A stretch of 64,000 nucleotides of DNA. It comes from Chitinophagales bacterium (GTDB taxonomy: Bacteria; Bacteroidota; Bacteroidia; Chitinophagales; Chitinophagaceae). The notes beneath the pieces are model-generated. The model had not been told where the DNA came from and did no database searches. It was given only the letters and a program-made list of their open reading frames with translations. Positions within the stretch are counted from its first letter, which is position 1. Every line of letters begins with the position of its first letter. Below are positions 51,751-60,387 of the stretch, piece by piece. The DNA is taken from positions 1 through 64,000 of the forward strand of contig JAFLBM010000011.1 of the NCBI GenBank assembly GCA_017303455.1, written 5' to 3'. Position numbers and translations under genes: made by a program.

Positions 51751-52953
51751 TCATTTCCCCTCCACATAATCCCGCAGGTATTCATAGCCGGGAGTAAGGT
51801 CACCGTCTTTTGCCATCGTAGCCCGGTCAATAATAGCCGATCCGTTTCCTACCAGGTCTTCCAGCACATGCTTAATAAGTTGTTCTCCAAAATAACGGGA
51901 CGCATCCCGGGGCAATTCATTCGGAAGATTGCCGACGGCCATTATATCGATGGAGGTTTCTAAATAAGGGGCCGTTTTCTCCAGGGTCTTCTTATCAACC
52001 CCGTAAATTGGATCCTCAATGGTCTGATCGCCCAGGTTAATGGGCACAGAACCGTTGGCATCATCCGTGATATCAGAAATGGTTTGAATAATAAAATGAT
52101 CAGAGATTGCATCTGTCTTCTCAAACAAACGGGGTACCTTTTTATCCCAATACACCCCGTTCATTAATATATCGGTCTGGGTGGTATAGGGCAGAAACTT
52201 ACACTCATACAGTTCCGGGTAGTCATGAAATTCCTGGCGATTGTAACCACCGGTTGTCTTATTCCGGTACAGGTCAGCACCCTTTAACTGGGTGTAAACG
52301 GGATATGAAAATCGACGTTTGAGGTAGTCATCCGGCTCCACCTCATGGATCCCCATCAGGTTCATGATCTCTAATATACCATGCGCCACACGACCGGATC
52401 CGGTAACGGCAATTTTCACATTTGGTAATTTTAGGCCAAAATAATTATGAATTAATTCCCTGAAACTACGTTGTTTATAAACCCTGTCTAATTTGAAAAG
52501 TCCGGTACGGTTTCCATAAGCCATCATCCCGTTATGAGCGCCTACCACACCGGCAAAAAAACCAAACCCAATGATCCGCTGGCCGTCTTCATGCTCCAGG
52601 CATTCGTAATCGATCAAACGTATTTTTTTATTCAGGATAGACCTTATAAGTTTCTGATTATGAGGTTGTTTTTTCTTTGTGTGTGAGAAGAATAAGTAGG
52701 TCTTATTGTCCATTAACTGGTCAATGGGCACTTCTTTAATGCCTAATAAAATATCACAGTCGGAAAGATCTTCTTTTACCTCCACTCCTGCTGATAAGTA
52801 TTCCCTGTCGCTGAAGCAGCGGTGGGGAGATGACTGTGCCACTATTTTTACCTCCTTTGAATTCTTATGCACCCATTTACACTGGGCAGGTGTAAGCGCC
52901 ACCCGGTTATCCGCAGGTATCTTTCCTTCCCGTATAAGTCCGATTCTTGTCAT
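51751..52953 (-). CDS. NAD(P)-dependent dehydrogenase with AlaDH/PNT fold, saccharopine-dehydrogenase-like
   Basis: 400 residues. The N-terminal MTRIGLIREGKIPADNRVAL, then TPAQCKWVHKNSKEVKIVAQ is the AlaDH/PNT domain; SHTKKKQPHNQKLIRSILNK and LIDYECLEHEDGQRIIGFG follow; the nucleotide loop is VKIAVTGSGRVAHGILEIMN (GxGxxA). The overall order is like yeast LYS1 (NAD+, L-lysine-forming saccharopine dehydrogenase) rather than true alanine dehydrogenase. In Bacteroidota this group is annotated variously, and the physiological substrate here is uncertain. Convergent with the methyltransferase gene, 3 nt apart. Confidence 0.8.
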   Translation of the reverse strand: MTRIGLIREGKIPADNRVALTPAQCKWVHKNSKEVKIVAQSSPHRCFSDREYLSAGVEVKEDLSDCDILLGIKEVPIDQLMDNKTYLFFSHTKKKQPHNQKLIRSILNKKIRLIDYECLEHEDGQRIIGFGFFAGVVGAHNGMMAYGNRTGLFKLDRVYKQRSFRELIHNYFGLKLPNVKIAVTGSGRVAHGILEIMNLMGIHEVEPDDYLKRRFSYPVYTQLKGADLYRNKTTGGYNRQEFHDYPELYECKFLPYTTQTDILMNGVYWDKKVPRLFEKTDAISDHFIIQTISDITDDANGSVPINLGDQTIEDPIYGVDKKTLEKTAPYLETSIDIMAVGNLPNELPRDASRYFGEQLIKHVLEDLVGNGSAIIDRATMAKDGDLTPGYEYLRDYVEGK

Positions 52954-53127
52954 ATAGCCTTACCCGTTAGTTATGGCCGCAAAGTTGCCATTTCTCCCGA
53001 TGCAAAACAAGCTGATTTAAATCAAGCAGCCTGGCATAATAAATGTTGTAACTTCAATTGCCTGGAAAAAGTTATCCCTTTCCGGTTACAAGATTGTTTC
53101 CAGGGTTTACACACAAAAAAGGCCTTT

Positions 53128-53910
53128 ATGACTAATCGTGGTATCCTCCGTTTCATCCCTGCAATATTGGCTGTATTGGTTTTTACCTCCTGTGATCCTA
53201 AAGCTGGCATCGACGAGACGACCGGCCCTTATAATCTCAGCTACGGCGACTCGATTATTTATATGCGGGCACAGGCCACGGATTATATTGTGGAGCCACT
53301 GCAAAAAAGAACCGGTACTTATGATGGTTTCCCCGAAGGCATTGAGATCGATGAAAACACCGGTGCCATCAATGTATCCAAAAGTGAGACCGGGCTTCGT
53401 TATCGAATCACCCATACCGCTCCCGATGGTACAGTTACGGAGACCAAAGTGGTTTTATCCGGCATCACCTTTAAAGATCATTTCTATTACCTCTCTGCCA
53501 ACGACTCTATAGCTTTCCCTATTTACAACGCAGATGAAAGCAGGGCTTTACCGCTCACTGGTTCCGTATTTGATGAAGGCAACCTGGCCAACAGCGGTGG
53601 CTGCTCTGTACGAACCGATAATGGCAAGATCAACCTTAAAGAGACCATCCGTAACGGCGTATTCGGTTTTCCACCCCGCAATGATGCCCAGCAAACATTT
53701 GAGATCAAATACCGCATCAATGATGCCAGTGGCAAATCAGAGAACAAACTGAAAGTGCTTTTATATTGGTACAATACGGTCAACGATGTGCCGCAGTATG
53801 TATGGGATATCCTGAATGACCGTACTTCACAGGGTGTCTTTTTAAGAGGCGGAGAATTAGGCCGTGTGGCCAAACCCAGGCCACCTTGTGTCATAATTGT
53901 CAACCAGTAA
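53128..53910 (+). CDS. Lipoprotein of unknown function
   Basis: 260 residues from the ATG at 53128; the frame is open further upstream but that overlaps the divergent dehydrogenase. Lipoprotein signal MTNRGILRFIPAILAVLVFT followed by SC (lipobox Cys at 22). The mature part contains IDENTGAINVSKSETGLRYR, like a cadherin/PKD-type beta repeat, and ends LGRVAKPRPPCVIIVNQ. It is 46 nt before the TPR-CHAT gene and may belong to it functionally. No enzymatic motif. Confidence 0.68.
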   Translation: MTNRGILRFIPAILAVLVFTSCDPKAGIDETTGPYNLSYGDSIIYMRAQATDYIVEPLQKRTGTYDGFPEGIEIDENTGAINVSKSETGLRYRITHTAPDGTVTETKVVLSGITFKDHFYYLSANDSIAFPIYNADESRALPLTGSVFDEGNLANSGGCSVRTDNGKINLKETIRNGVFGFPPRNDAQQTFEIKYRINDASGKSENKLKVLLYWYNTVNDVPQYVWDILNDRTSQGVFLRGGELGRVAKPRPPCVIIVNQ

Positions 53911-53924
53911 TCACTTAGTTCTGC

Positions 53925-53932
53925 TAAATTTG
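53925..53932 (+). promoter_or_regulatory. Putative -7 element for the TPR-CHAT gene
   Basis: TAAATTTG, exact match, 24 nt before the ATG at 53957. TTG at 53897-53899 is 25 nt upstream, slightly far for a -33 element. Confidence 0.4.
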
Positions 53933-53956
53933 ATAGGCAGTGCAGTGCTGCTTATC

Positions 53957-56764
53957 ATGAACAGGATCATTTTATCAATCTTACTGGCCTTTCTTCTCCT
54001 GCTTGCTTTTTCACAACAAAAGTCGCTGACCAACCATTCCTACCGGGAAGAATATGCTGCGGCTGATCTTATTTACCATAAAGCCGGCCAGCTCTCTTTA
54101 CTTCCCGATTATACAGACGAAACAGCAAAGAAAGAAGCAGCCCTGAACCAGGAGGCACTAAAGGGTTTTAAAGCCGTATTACCTGCTGTAGAAAAAGCCT
54201 TTGATGATTCCCTTGCCTTTCATTGCTATTATAAAATTGGCGAATTGGAACATTATTTCGACAGTACAGAATCAGCTAAAAAGAACTATGCTAAGGCCAT
54301 TTCACTTAAAAACAAACTTCCTGCACTGCCGGATTCCTTTTTATTCAAACCACATATATTTCTTGGCGGCATCCAGTACAGCAGCAACCAGTTTGATTCC
54401 GCCCTGCTCAATTATAAAAAAGCCGAAGAAATAGCTTCCCGCTATTCCACTCCGCTGGATGGCACCAACCGGCTCTACAATACACTGGGAGCTATGTATT
54501 TTGAAACAGGCAATTACAGCCAGGCAAAAAACTATTTTGAAAAAGCCATCGCCCTGTTGGGTACACCTAATTCCTCCACCGAAGGGCTTCGGGCCAACTA
54601 CCAGATCAACCTGGCAGCTACGCTGACAAAACTGGAAAAATATGACGAGGCCAATACAATTTACCAGCAACTGTTAAAAGAAGACATTAATAAAAATGAT
54701 ATCCTCCATAATTTAGGAACGATCAACCTGACACTGGGAGCAGGCCGTAAAGCTATCGGCTTTTTTAAACAGGTACAATACAACAATAACAAGATCGTAC
54801 GATTGCTGAATGATATCGGGCAGGCTTATGAAAGTGTGAACGAAATTGATTCAGCCCGGCAGTATTACCTGGAAGTACTGGCAGAGAATAAAAAATGGAA
54901 CCCTGGCCGCAAGAATATCCAGGCCGGCCTGGCAATGAAACACCTGGGTGACCTGGCCATTCAAAAAGATAAGTTTACGGAAGCACTGGACCAATACCAG
55001 CAGTCGGTTATCCAGTTTGTCAACGACTTTAATGAAAGAGATATTTATAAAAACCCGGAACAGTTTAGCGGGGTATTTTCCTATATCAACCTGTTCAATG
55101 CTTTAACCGCCAAAGCGGATGCATTTGTTTTCTTTTACCGGCAGGAAAAAGATATCAGCCAACTCAAAGCTTCACTGAATGCCTACCGGGCTGCTTTTAA
55201 ACTGGCTGATTTTGTAGAAAGAACGTATGACTCCGACGAAGCCCGGCTATTCCTGAATAAAATAAAATACACGGCGCACAGTAAACCCATTGATGTGAGC
55301 CTGCTGCTGCATGAACTTACCGGCGAAAAGCAGTTCCTGGAAGAAGCTTATTTCTTCGATCAGCGGAACAAAGCGTCGATCCTTTCACTGAACGTGCAGG
55401 AAAATAAACTCAAAGACGCTGGTAATGACCTGACCAGGCAGGAAGCTTCCCTGAAAACATCTATCACCCGCATGAGCCTGAAAGCAGCCAACGTAACAGA
55501 CAGCGTACAACTGGCCGGTATCAATGCCGCTATCCGGGATGACGAGATACGGTTAGGAAAAATACAGGAACAAATAAATGCTGACCCTGTTTACCGCGAT
55601 AAACAGGCAGCAGAACGCATTCCTTCTGTAAACGAGCTTCGTGAACTGCTGGATAATAACACCATGTTACTATCCTATCATTTATCAGAAAAAGAGATCC
55701 TGGTACTGGTGATCTCAGCAAATGGTATCAATTATCACCGGGCCCCGGTAACTGAAGATTTTTATAAACAACTGGCCGGATACAAAACAGCTCTTCATAT
55801 GGTTGACGGACTGAAACGTTTTGAAGGCCGGGAGGAGGCCGCTGCGTTATATACCATCCTGATAGCACCTGTTGAACAACAACTGGCTGCGGCAAAGCGG
55901 CTGATCATTATTCCGGATGATGAACTGAACTATCTTCCTTTTGAAGCCCTGCAGGATGAACAAGACAATTACCTGCTGGAAAAATTTGCTGTTCAATACC
56001 AGTATTCTACAGCACTGCTGAAAAAACCTAAAGCAGCAACAGAAAAATTAAATGGCACCCTTGCCTTTGCACCATTCACAACTGAAGGCTATGAAGACTC
56101 AACCGGTTTTTCCTTAACTAAACTACCCGCCACCCAAGAAGAAGTGAGCCAGTTGCCGGGCACAATTTTTACCGGCAGCAGTGCGACCAAAGCAAATTTT
56201 TTAACAACCGCTAATCATAATGGCATCATTCACCTCGCCACACATGCTACTGTAAACAATGAACTTCCCCTGCGTTCCTTTATTGCATTCTATCCTGGCA
56301 ATGATGAGTACAGGTTATACGCACAGGAGATCTATGATATGAACCTGGATTCCACCCAACTGATCATCCTGAGTGCCTGCGAAACCGGGGCCGGTCAGTT
56401 AGTAAAAGGTGAAGGGTTGATGAGTTTGTCAAGGGCATTTGCCTATGCCGGTTGTCCTAATATTATTACATCGCTATGGAAAGCAGAAGATAAAACAACA
56501 GCATTTATCACCCGGCAACTCCATCATTATATTGATAAGGGTTTCTCAAAAGATGTGGCGTTACAACAGGCCAAACTGGACCTGCTGAAAAGTAAAGACA
56601 TTGATCCCCGTTTCAAAACACCTAATTATTGGGCACATCTTTTATTTATCGGGAATTACCAGCCCAACAATCATCCAAAAGCCTGGTGGTGGATCGCTGC
56701 AGGCATCATTGTACTGACCACAGCTTATTTATTTATAAAACATAAAAAGAGAAGCCGGGCCTGA
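53957..56764 (+). CDS. TPR-CHAT domain protein (caspase-like protease fold)
   Basis: 935 residues from the ATG at 53957, supported by the -7 box at 53925. A signal-anchor or signal peptide (MNRIILSILLAFLLLLAFSQ) is followed by tetratricopeptide repeats (about 130-430, e.g. NTLGAMYFETGNYSQAKNYF, DEANTIYQQLLKEDINKNDI). The C-terminal CHAT domain has catalytic H763 in IIHLATHATVNN and C808 in ILSACETGAGQ, with KGEGLMSLSRAFAYAGCPNI and SLWKAEDKTTAFI. The last helix WWWIAAGIIVLTTAYLFIKH anchors it in the membrane. CHAT proteases act in caspase-like proteolysis; the substrate here is unknown. Confidence 0.9.
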   Translation: MNRIILSILLAFLLLLAFSQQKSLTNHSYREEYAAADLIYHKAGQLSLLPDYTDETAKKEAALNQEALKGFKAVLPAVEKAFDDSLAFHCYYKIGELEHYFDSTESAKKNYAKAISLKNKLPALPDSFLFKPHIFLGGIQYSSNQFDSALLNYKKAEEIASRYSTPLDGTNRLYNTLGAMYFETGNYSQAKNYFEKAIALLGTPNSSTEGLRANYQINLAATLTKLEKYDEANTIYQQLLKEDINKNDILHNLGTINLTLGAGRKAIGFFKQVQYNNNKIVRLLNDIGQAYESVNEIDSARQYYLEVLAENKKWNPGRKNIQAGLAMKHLGDLAIQKDKFTEALDQYQQSVIQFVNDFNERDIYKNPEQFSGVFSYINLFNALTAKADAFVFFYRQEKDISQLKASLNAYRAAFKLADFVERTYDSDEARLFLNKIKYTAHSKPIDVSLLLHELTGEKQFLEEAYFFDQRNKASILSLNVQENKLKDAGNDLTRQEASLKTSITRMSLKAANVTDSVQLAGINAAIRDDEIRLGKIQEQINADPVYRDKQAAERIPSVNELRELLDNNTMLLSYHLSEKEILVLVISANGINYHRAPVTEDFYKQLAGYKTALHMVDGLKRFEGREEAAALYTILIAPVEQQLAAAKRLIIIPDDELNYLPFEALQDEQDNYLLEKFAVQYQYSTALLKKPKAATEKLNGTLAFAPFTTEGYEDSTGFSLTKLPATQEEVSQLPGTIFTGSSATKANFLTTANHNGIIHLATHATVNNELPLRSFIAFYPGNDEYRLYAQEIYDMNLDSTQLIILSACETGAGQLVKGEGLMSLSRAFAYAGCPNIITSLWKAEDKTTAFITRQLHHYIDKGFSKDVALQQAKLDLLKSKDIDPRFKTPNYWAHLLFIGNYQPNNHPKAWWWIAAGIIVLTTAYLFIKHKKRSRA

Positions 56765-56777
56765 CCAGGCCCGGCTT
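56752..56777 (+). terminator. Hairpin terminator overlapping the TPR-CHAT stop codon
   Basis: AAGCCGGGCCTG (56752-56763) pairs with CAGGCCCGGCTT (56766-56777), a perfect 12-bp stem with a 2-nt loop. The TGA stop (56762-56764) lies at the loop, so the last three codons are part of the stem. No strong T-run follows. Confidence 0.7.
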
Positions 56778-56801
56778 AGTTCTCCACAGGTAAGCTCAAA
56801 G

Positions 56802-57647
56802 TTATTGATGTAATGTTATTGTTGGCAAATGCGTATCCTCACGGTTCCTTACCACCACATTGTTGATCGTTGTATCATTATAATTATTTCTTCCGTCAAT
56901 GAATACTTTATATGTACCGGCTGTAAGACCCACGATCTTGAACTCCCCGTCGTCATCATCGGGACGGGCCATCGTGGTATCAGTTCCGCTGATCGCCATC
57001 ACTACTGCATCAGCGGCTCCTGGCAATACCTTGCCTTCTATTTCACCGGAATGACTTCTTGTAAATATTTTGATATGTGATTTCAGGCGGTAGCCATTAT
57101 TGTTCCCGGAGCCACTGTTATCAACCTGTATGGAACGGCTGGCATCAAAATCGATCCAGAACAATACCTGCCCGTTATTGATCTCAAAATTGCTGCTCTC
57201 CAGGTTGGCTGTTACCTGCCTGTCCTCGTCTTTGATACGGAGCGGGAATGACTGGCCATCTTTCATCACACTGTTTTGTGTTCCCAGTGTCAGCCTGATC
57301 TTTTTCACACGGCCATTGGGCAGCGTACCGGTGCCGAATAAGGTATCAATACCATTGCGCAGGCGAAGAATATTATAAACACCAGTCCTGATATCCAGGC
57401 TCACCCAGCCATCATTGGGCAACGTATCGTCCTCCAGTTTCACTTCCAGTCGTTGCAGGTCAATAAATACACTGTCAAAAATGGGTGTCTGGTCATCGGT
57501 CAGGTAAATGGCCACGGTATGCGGTTTATTGATATCAACCTGGTTCGTTCCGGAAACATCTTTTTGACAGGAATAAAAGATAACGGTTGCCAGTAACAGC
57601 AGCATAGCACTCAAACGGATCATGTTTTTCATAAATAATTTTTTCAT
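56802..57647 (-). CDS. DUF4382-domain lipoprotein
   Basis: 281 residues from the ATG at 57647 (an ATG at 57632 is also possible). Signal peptide with the lipobox in LLLATVIFYSCQKD. The DUF4382 part starts HTVAIYLTDDQTPIFDSVFI, with DLQRLEVKLEDD, WVSLDIRTGVYNILRLRNG and GRVKKIRLTLGTQNSV; the C-terminal part (GEIEGKVLPGAADAVVMA, TYKVFIDGRN) is a carboxypeptidase-regulatory-like domain. Typically a surface lipoprotein; no function is known. On the same strand as the second sigma/anti-sigma pair, separated from it by a terminator. Confidence 0.82.
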   Translation of the reverse strand: MKKLFMKNMIRLSAMLLLLATVIFYSCQKDVSGTNQVDINKPHTVAIYLTDDQTPIFDSVFIDLQRLEVKLEDDTLPNDGWVSLDIRTGVYNILRLRNGIDTLFGTGTLPNGRVKKIRLTLGTQNSVMKDGQSFPLRIKDEDRQVTANLESSNFEINNGQVLFWIDFDASRSIQVDNSGSGNNNGYRLKSHIKIFTRSHSGEIEGKVLPGAADAVVMAISGTDTTMARPDDDDGEFKIVGLTAGTYKVFIDGRNNYNDTTINNVVVRNREDTHLPTITLHQ

Positions 57648-57708
57648 TTCACAATACTTGTTTTCATGAATGAGTACACACCGGGGAACAACACGTAACC
57701 TGCTCAGC

Positions 57709-57738
57709 AAAAAAAATCCTCCTGCAAAGCAGGAGGAT
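57709..57738 (-). terminator. Rho-independent terminator of the second sigma/anti-sigma operon
   Basis: ATCCTCCTGC (57716-57725) pairs with GCAGGAGGAT (57729-57738) over a 3-nt loop; on the complement the stem is followed by a T-run (A-run at 57709-57716). Confidence 0.85.
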
Positions 57739-57760
57739 ACCAACTGTGACCATTCAACCA

Positions 57761-58528
57761 TTAACGCCATTTCAGCAATTTGACCTGGCGCATCAATTGG
57801 CCGGTTATTTTTTCATTGTACAGGTGACCGGGATCATCCTGTATCTTTTTCATGAGCTCAAGTGCATAATCATAATCCCTGTTGCGGATATAACTGAGAG
57901 AGAGGTAATATTCTGCTTCATCTTCCAGCAACTTATCATTTGTTTGCCGGTTGGTTTCAATCACTTCTTTGAAACAGGTGATCGCCTTACTATTATTATC
58001 CAGTTCTAAGGAGGAAAGACCTGCAAGAAATTGCGTCAGCTGCCCGGCTTCACTACCGTTATCATGTATGTTTATTACTTCTTTATAGTTCTTTTCCCGG
58101 TAGGCTTTTTCTGCTACCGTTATTGAGGATCCGGCACCACGGGTATTGCTTAACTCATAAAAACTGTAGTTCTCAGTAAATACTTTATCAGGAGATAATT
58201 TATAAAAATTATACCCGGTGATACCTAATACAACCAGTAACACACTGGCGGCTACAGCAACACTATAACGAACAATACGTCGTACCGGGCTGATGGTTCT
58301 AACAGGAGTCTGCAATTCGGTCATCATTTCCCGGTGTATAGTTCCAATTTTTTGCTGCAGGCCATATAATTTAATCGCTTCAGTGGTTCCCAGCAGGTTC
58401 TCCCATTCATCCTTAATGATGTTGTCTGCAGCCATTTGTTTTTCCAACTGCTGTTTTTCAGTGGCCGGCAGAACGCCATCGATATGATCGATGAGCAGGG
58501 AAGTTATATCAGGTGTAGAATTATCCAT
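57761..58528 (-). CDS. Membrane anti-sigma-like protein with TPR-like periplasmic domain
   Basis: 255 residues. The cytoplasmic N-terminus (DNSTPDITSLLIDHIDGVLP, EKQQLEKQMAADNIIKDEWE) resembles zinc-less anti-sigma helices; a single helix is SVAVAASVLLVVLGITGYNF; the periplasmic part contains KEVINIHDNGSEAGQLTQFL, GLSSLELDNNSKAITCFKEV and AEYYLSLSYIRNRDYDYALE, which look like tetratricopeptide repeats. It overlaps the sigma gene by 8 nt, which supports an anti-sigma role. Confidence 0.75.
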   Translation of the reverse strand: MDNSTPDITSLLIDHIDGVLPATEKQQLEKQMAADNIIKDEWENLLGTTEAIKLYGLQQKIGTIHREMMTELQTPVRTISPVRRIVRYSVAVAASVLLVVLGITGYNFYKLSPDKVFTENYSFYELSNTRGAGSSITVAEKAYREKNYKEVINIHDNGSEAGQLTQFLAGLSSLELDNNSKAITCFKEVIETNRQTNDKLLEDEAEYYLSLSYIRNRDYDYALELMKKIQDDPGHLYNEKITGQLMRQVKLLKWR

Positions 58529-59126
58529 GCAATAAGTTTTTCAGGCTTTGTTTCAAATATGGTTTTTCAGTGATCATTTGTTCCAATTGTTTCAGGCATT
58601 TATATTTTTTATTCCGCACCACCTGTTCGTTTTCATAATGCAGGGTTTCTAATATTTCCCGCATCGACAGGTTCTCATAATAAAACAGGAGCAATATCTT
58701 TCTGCAGGTATCTCCCAACTCCCCTACCAGCCGGGTTACCTCCGCTTTTCCTTCCCGGTCGGCGATATAATGTCCTGCATCTAACTCCGTTCTTTCCTGG
58801 CCTCTTTCATATTTTTCCTCCCTCACCAGGGCCCTGCCCCTTCTTTTCAGTTCGTTAAGCCAGGTATGCCGGTTCAGTGAAAACAAAAAGGTCTTTACCG
58901 TTGATTCGCCCCTGAACTTATCCTTTTGTACCAGGTCAATAAAACTCAGCACCACTTCCTGGAACACATCCTCCGCATCCTGCCTGCTGCCGCTGTTATT
59001 CATGATATACCAGCAGAGGCTTTCGAAGTGGTTCCTGTAAAGGGCTTTGATCGATTCATCCATGCTTTTACCCGCCCGGAGGTTCGCTACCAGCTCTGTG
59101 TCCGGGAGGTTTCTGATTAGCTCCAT
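58521..59126 (-). CDS. ECF-type RNA polymerase sigma factor
   Basis: 201 residues. Region 2: IKALYRNHFESLCWYIMNNS, SRQDAEDVFQEVVLSFIDLV, FLFSLNRHTWLNELKRRG; region 4: TCRKILLLFYYENLSMREIL and ETLHYENEQVVRNKKYKCLK. The start is ATG 59126. The linker between regions (LVREEKYERGQERTELDAGH) is long for the family. Cotranscribed with the overlapping anti-sigma gene; target genes are not identifiable, but the neighbouring DUF4382 and TPR-CHAT genes are candidates by position. Confidence 0.88.
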   Translation of the reverse strand: MELIRNLPDTELVANLRAGKSMDESIKALYRNHFESLCWYIMNNSGSRQDAEDVFQEVVLSFIDLVQKDKFRGESTVKTFLFSLNRHTWLNELKRRGRALVREEKYERGQERTELDAGHYIADREGKAEVTRLVGELGDTCRKILLLFYYENLSMREILETLHYENEQVVRNKKYKCLKQLEQMITEKPYLKQSLKNLLHG

Positions 59127-59214
59127 GCCTTATTCGTAGATTTGTACATGATAAATCCGGTTTTGTAACCCAAACTAAGGATATTTTTATCAGAAAATAA
59201 TTTCTTATATATAA

Positions 59215-59730
59215 ATGGCTATGAACTATTTCGAACTATTTGAACTCCCGGTGACCCTGAAAGTGAATACCGCCACCCTGTCCCGGAAGTTCTTTGACCT
59301 GTCAAAGAAATATCACCCGGATTATTTTATTAATGAGGAAGATCAGGCACAGGCAGAAGCACTGGAAAAATCCGCCTTGCTGAATAAGGCCTGGAAAACC
59401 TTTCAAAACCCGGATGAGACCATTAAATATGTGCTTCAACTGAAAGGATTGCTGGAAGAAGAAGAGAAATATGAGCTGCCGCCTGATTTTTTGATGGAAG
59501 TATTGGAAATAAATGAACAATTAATGGATGCGGATGAGCCTGCTATCAAGGCGGAATTAGAATCCTCAGTTAATAATCTTCAAAACGAGATATATGAACC
59601 AGTTAAAGAAATGGTGGAGAATTATAAGGAAAGCAGTTTTTCCGAAAAAGACCTGTTGCAGGTAAAAGCCTATTACTATAAGAAAAAATATTTAGACCGT
59701 ATCCGCCGCCAATTAGCCGGAATGGCTTAA
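59215..59730 (+). CDS. hscB: Fe-S cluster assembly co-chaperone HscB
   Basis: 171 residues, usual length. A J-domain (FFDLSKKYHPDYFINEEDQA with H34-P35-D36) is followed by the HscB C-terminal helical domain (EINEQLMDADEPAIKAELES, LLQVKAYYYKKKYLDRIRRQ) that binds the scaffold IscU. HscB stimulates the Hsp70 HscA during transfer of Fe-S clusters. Start ATG 59215; the second ATG at 59221 is equally possible. It is the only Fe-S assembly gene here. The upstream TATTTTTA (59182-59189) is a 7/8 -7 match. Confidence 0.9.
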   Translation: MAMNYFELFELPVTLKVNTATLSRKFFDLSKKYHPDYFINEEDQAQAEALEKSALLNKAWKTFQNPDETIKYVLQLKGLLEEEEKYELPPDFLMEVLEINEQLMDADEPAIKAELESSVNNLQNEIYEPVKEMVENYKESSFSEKDLLQVKAYYYKKKYLDRIRRQLAGMA

Positions 59731-59787
59731 TATTGCAGCCCCAATGCTGCTAATGGATTGGTCTTTAGTTCTTATCGACAACATTTT

Positions 59788-59860
59788 GCCCGGGTGGCGA
59801 ACCTGCCTGCCGGCAGGCAGGATTGGCAGGCGCAGCAGACTCAAAATCTGCCGCTTTCAC
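59788..59860 (+). pseudogene. Truncated tRNA-Leu copy interrupted by a 20-bp palindrome
   Basis: From 59788 the sequence repeats the 5' part of the intact tRNA-Leu at 59896: GCCCGGGTGGCGAA, then an inserted palindrome (59802-59821), then ATTGG and the anticodon arm CAGACTCAAAATCTG, ending at the CTTTCAC of the variable-arm region. After that the match stops; T arm and acceptor 3' strand are missing. Two substitutions are seen in the D arm (T to C, A to G). It cannot fold as a tRNA. Confidence 0.85.
59802..59821. repeat. 20-bp perfect palindrome inserted in the tRNA-Leu copy
   Basis: CCTGCCTGCC followed directly by its reverse complement. It sits exactly between GCGAA and ATTGG of the tRNA sequence with nothing lost and no target duplication. 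No second full copy was seen in this window. Confidence 0.9.
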
Positions 59861-59895
59861 AGGTAAAAGAAGTTCTTTATAATTAATTAGTTTTT

Positions 59896-59979
59896 GCCCG
59901 GGTGGCGAAATTGGTAGACGCAGCAGACTCAAAATCTGCCGCTTTCACGAGTGTGCCGGTTCGAGTCCGGCCCCGGGCA
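59896..59979 (+). tRNA. tRNA-Leu (CAA)
   Basis: 84 nt. Acceptor GCCCGGG pairs with CCCGGGC (59972-59978), discriminator A at 59979. D arm has GGCGAAATTGGTAGACGC, anticodon arm CAGACTCAAAATCTG giving anticodon CAA, a long variable arm (CCGCTTTCACGAGTG) typical of class II tRNAs, and T arm GCCGGTTCGAGTCCGGC. The CCA is not encoded. Followed by a terminator. Confidence 0.95.
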
Positions 59980-59980
59980 C

Positions 59981-60009
59981 AAAAGACTGCTTCCCGGAAG
60001 CGGTCTTTT
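59981..60009 (+). terminator. Rho-independent terminator of tRNA-Leu
   Basis: AAAAGACTGCTTCC (59981-59994) pairs with GGAAGCGGTCTTTT (59996-60009) with one G-T pair, ending in TTTT and directly following the tRNA. Confidence 0.8.
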
Positions 60010-60387
60010 GCATTTATATCAGTCTATGTTTTACGTGTATGCTGTAAAAAGTTTGTCACGCAGGTGCATCTGTGTTGGCTTAACAGAAACCCCTTGAAAA
60101 AAGGATCAACCCGTATATCTGCAAACGCTATTCCGCCCCTGAATCAAAATACCCGGTTGCCTGTATTTAATCTGCTAACCAAGTACTCCACACAAACTGT
60201 TGTTTTTATGCCCGGCTGTCCAAAAAATCAGCATCCCGGAATCCCTCTCCCCGGCTGAGCTATGGCTCCATTTTTACCCGTTTAACAAATTGATATTGCC
60301 AGTTGCCAAATGAAAGTTCTCCGGCAGCTTTCAATAAGTAATTATGTAATACCAATAAGTTTCTCTTAACTGTCAAGATTATTTATT
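60010..60387. other. Intergenic region without visible features
   Basis: 378 bp between the tRNA-Leu terminator and the small lipoprotein gene. An open frame that starts inside the tRNA (59902) runs to 60258 but has no protein-like features and is rejected. No promoter match was seen directly upstream of 60388. Confidence 0.5.

Noticed and set aside
59902..60258. Open frame of 118 codons
   Set aside because: Starts inside tRNA-Leu and crosses its terminator; no recognisable protein sequence.
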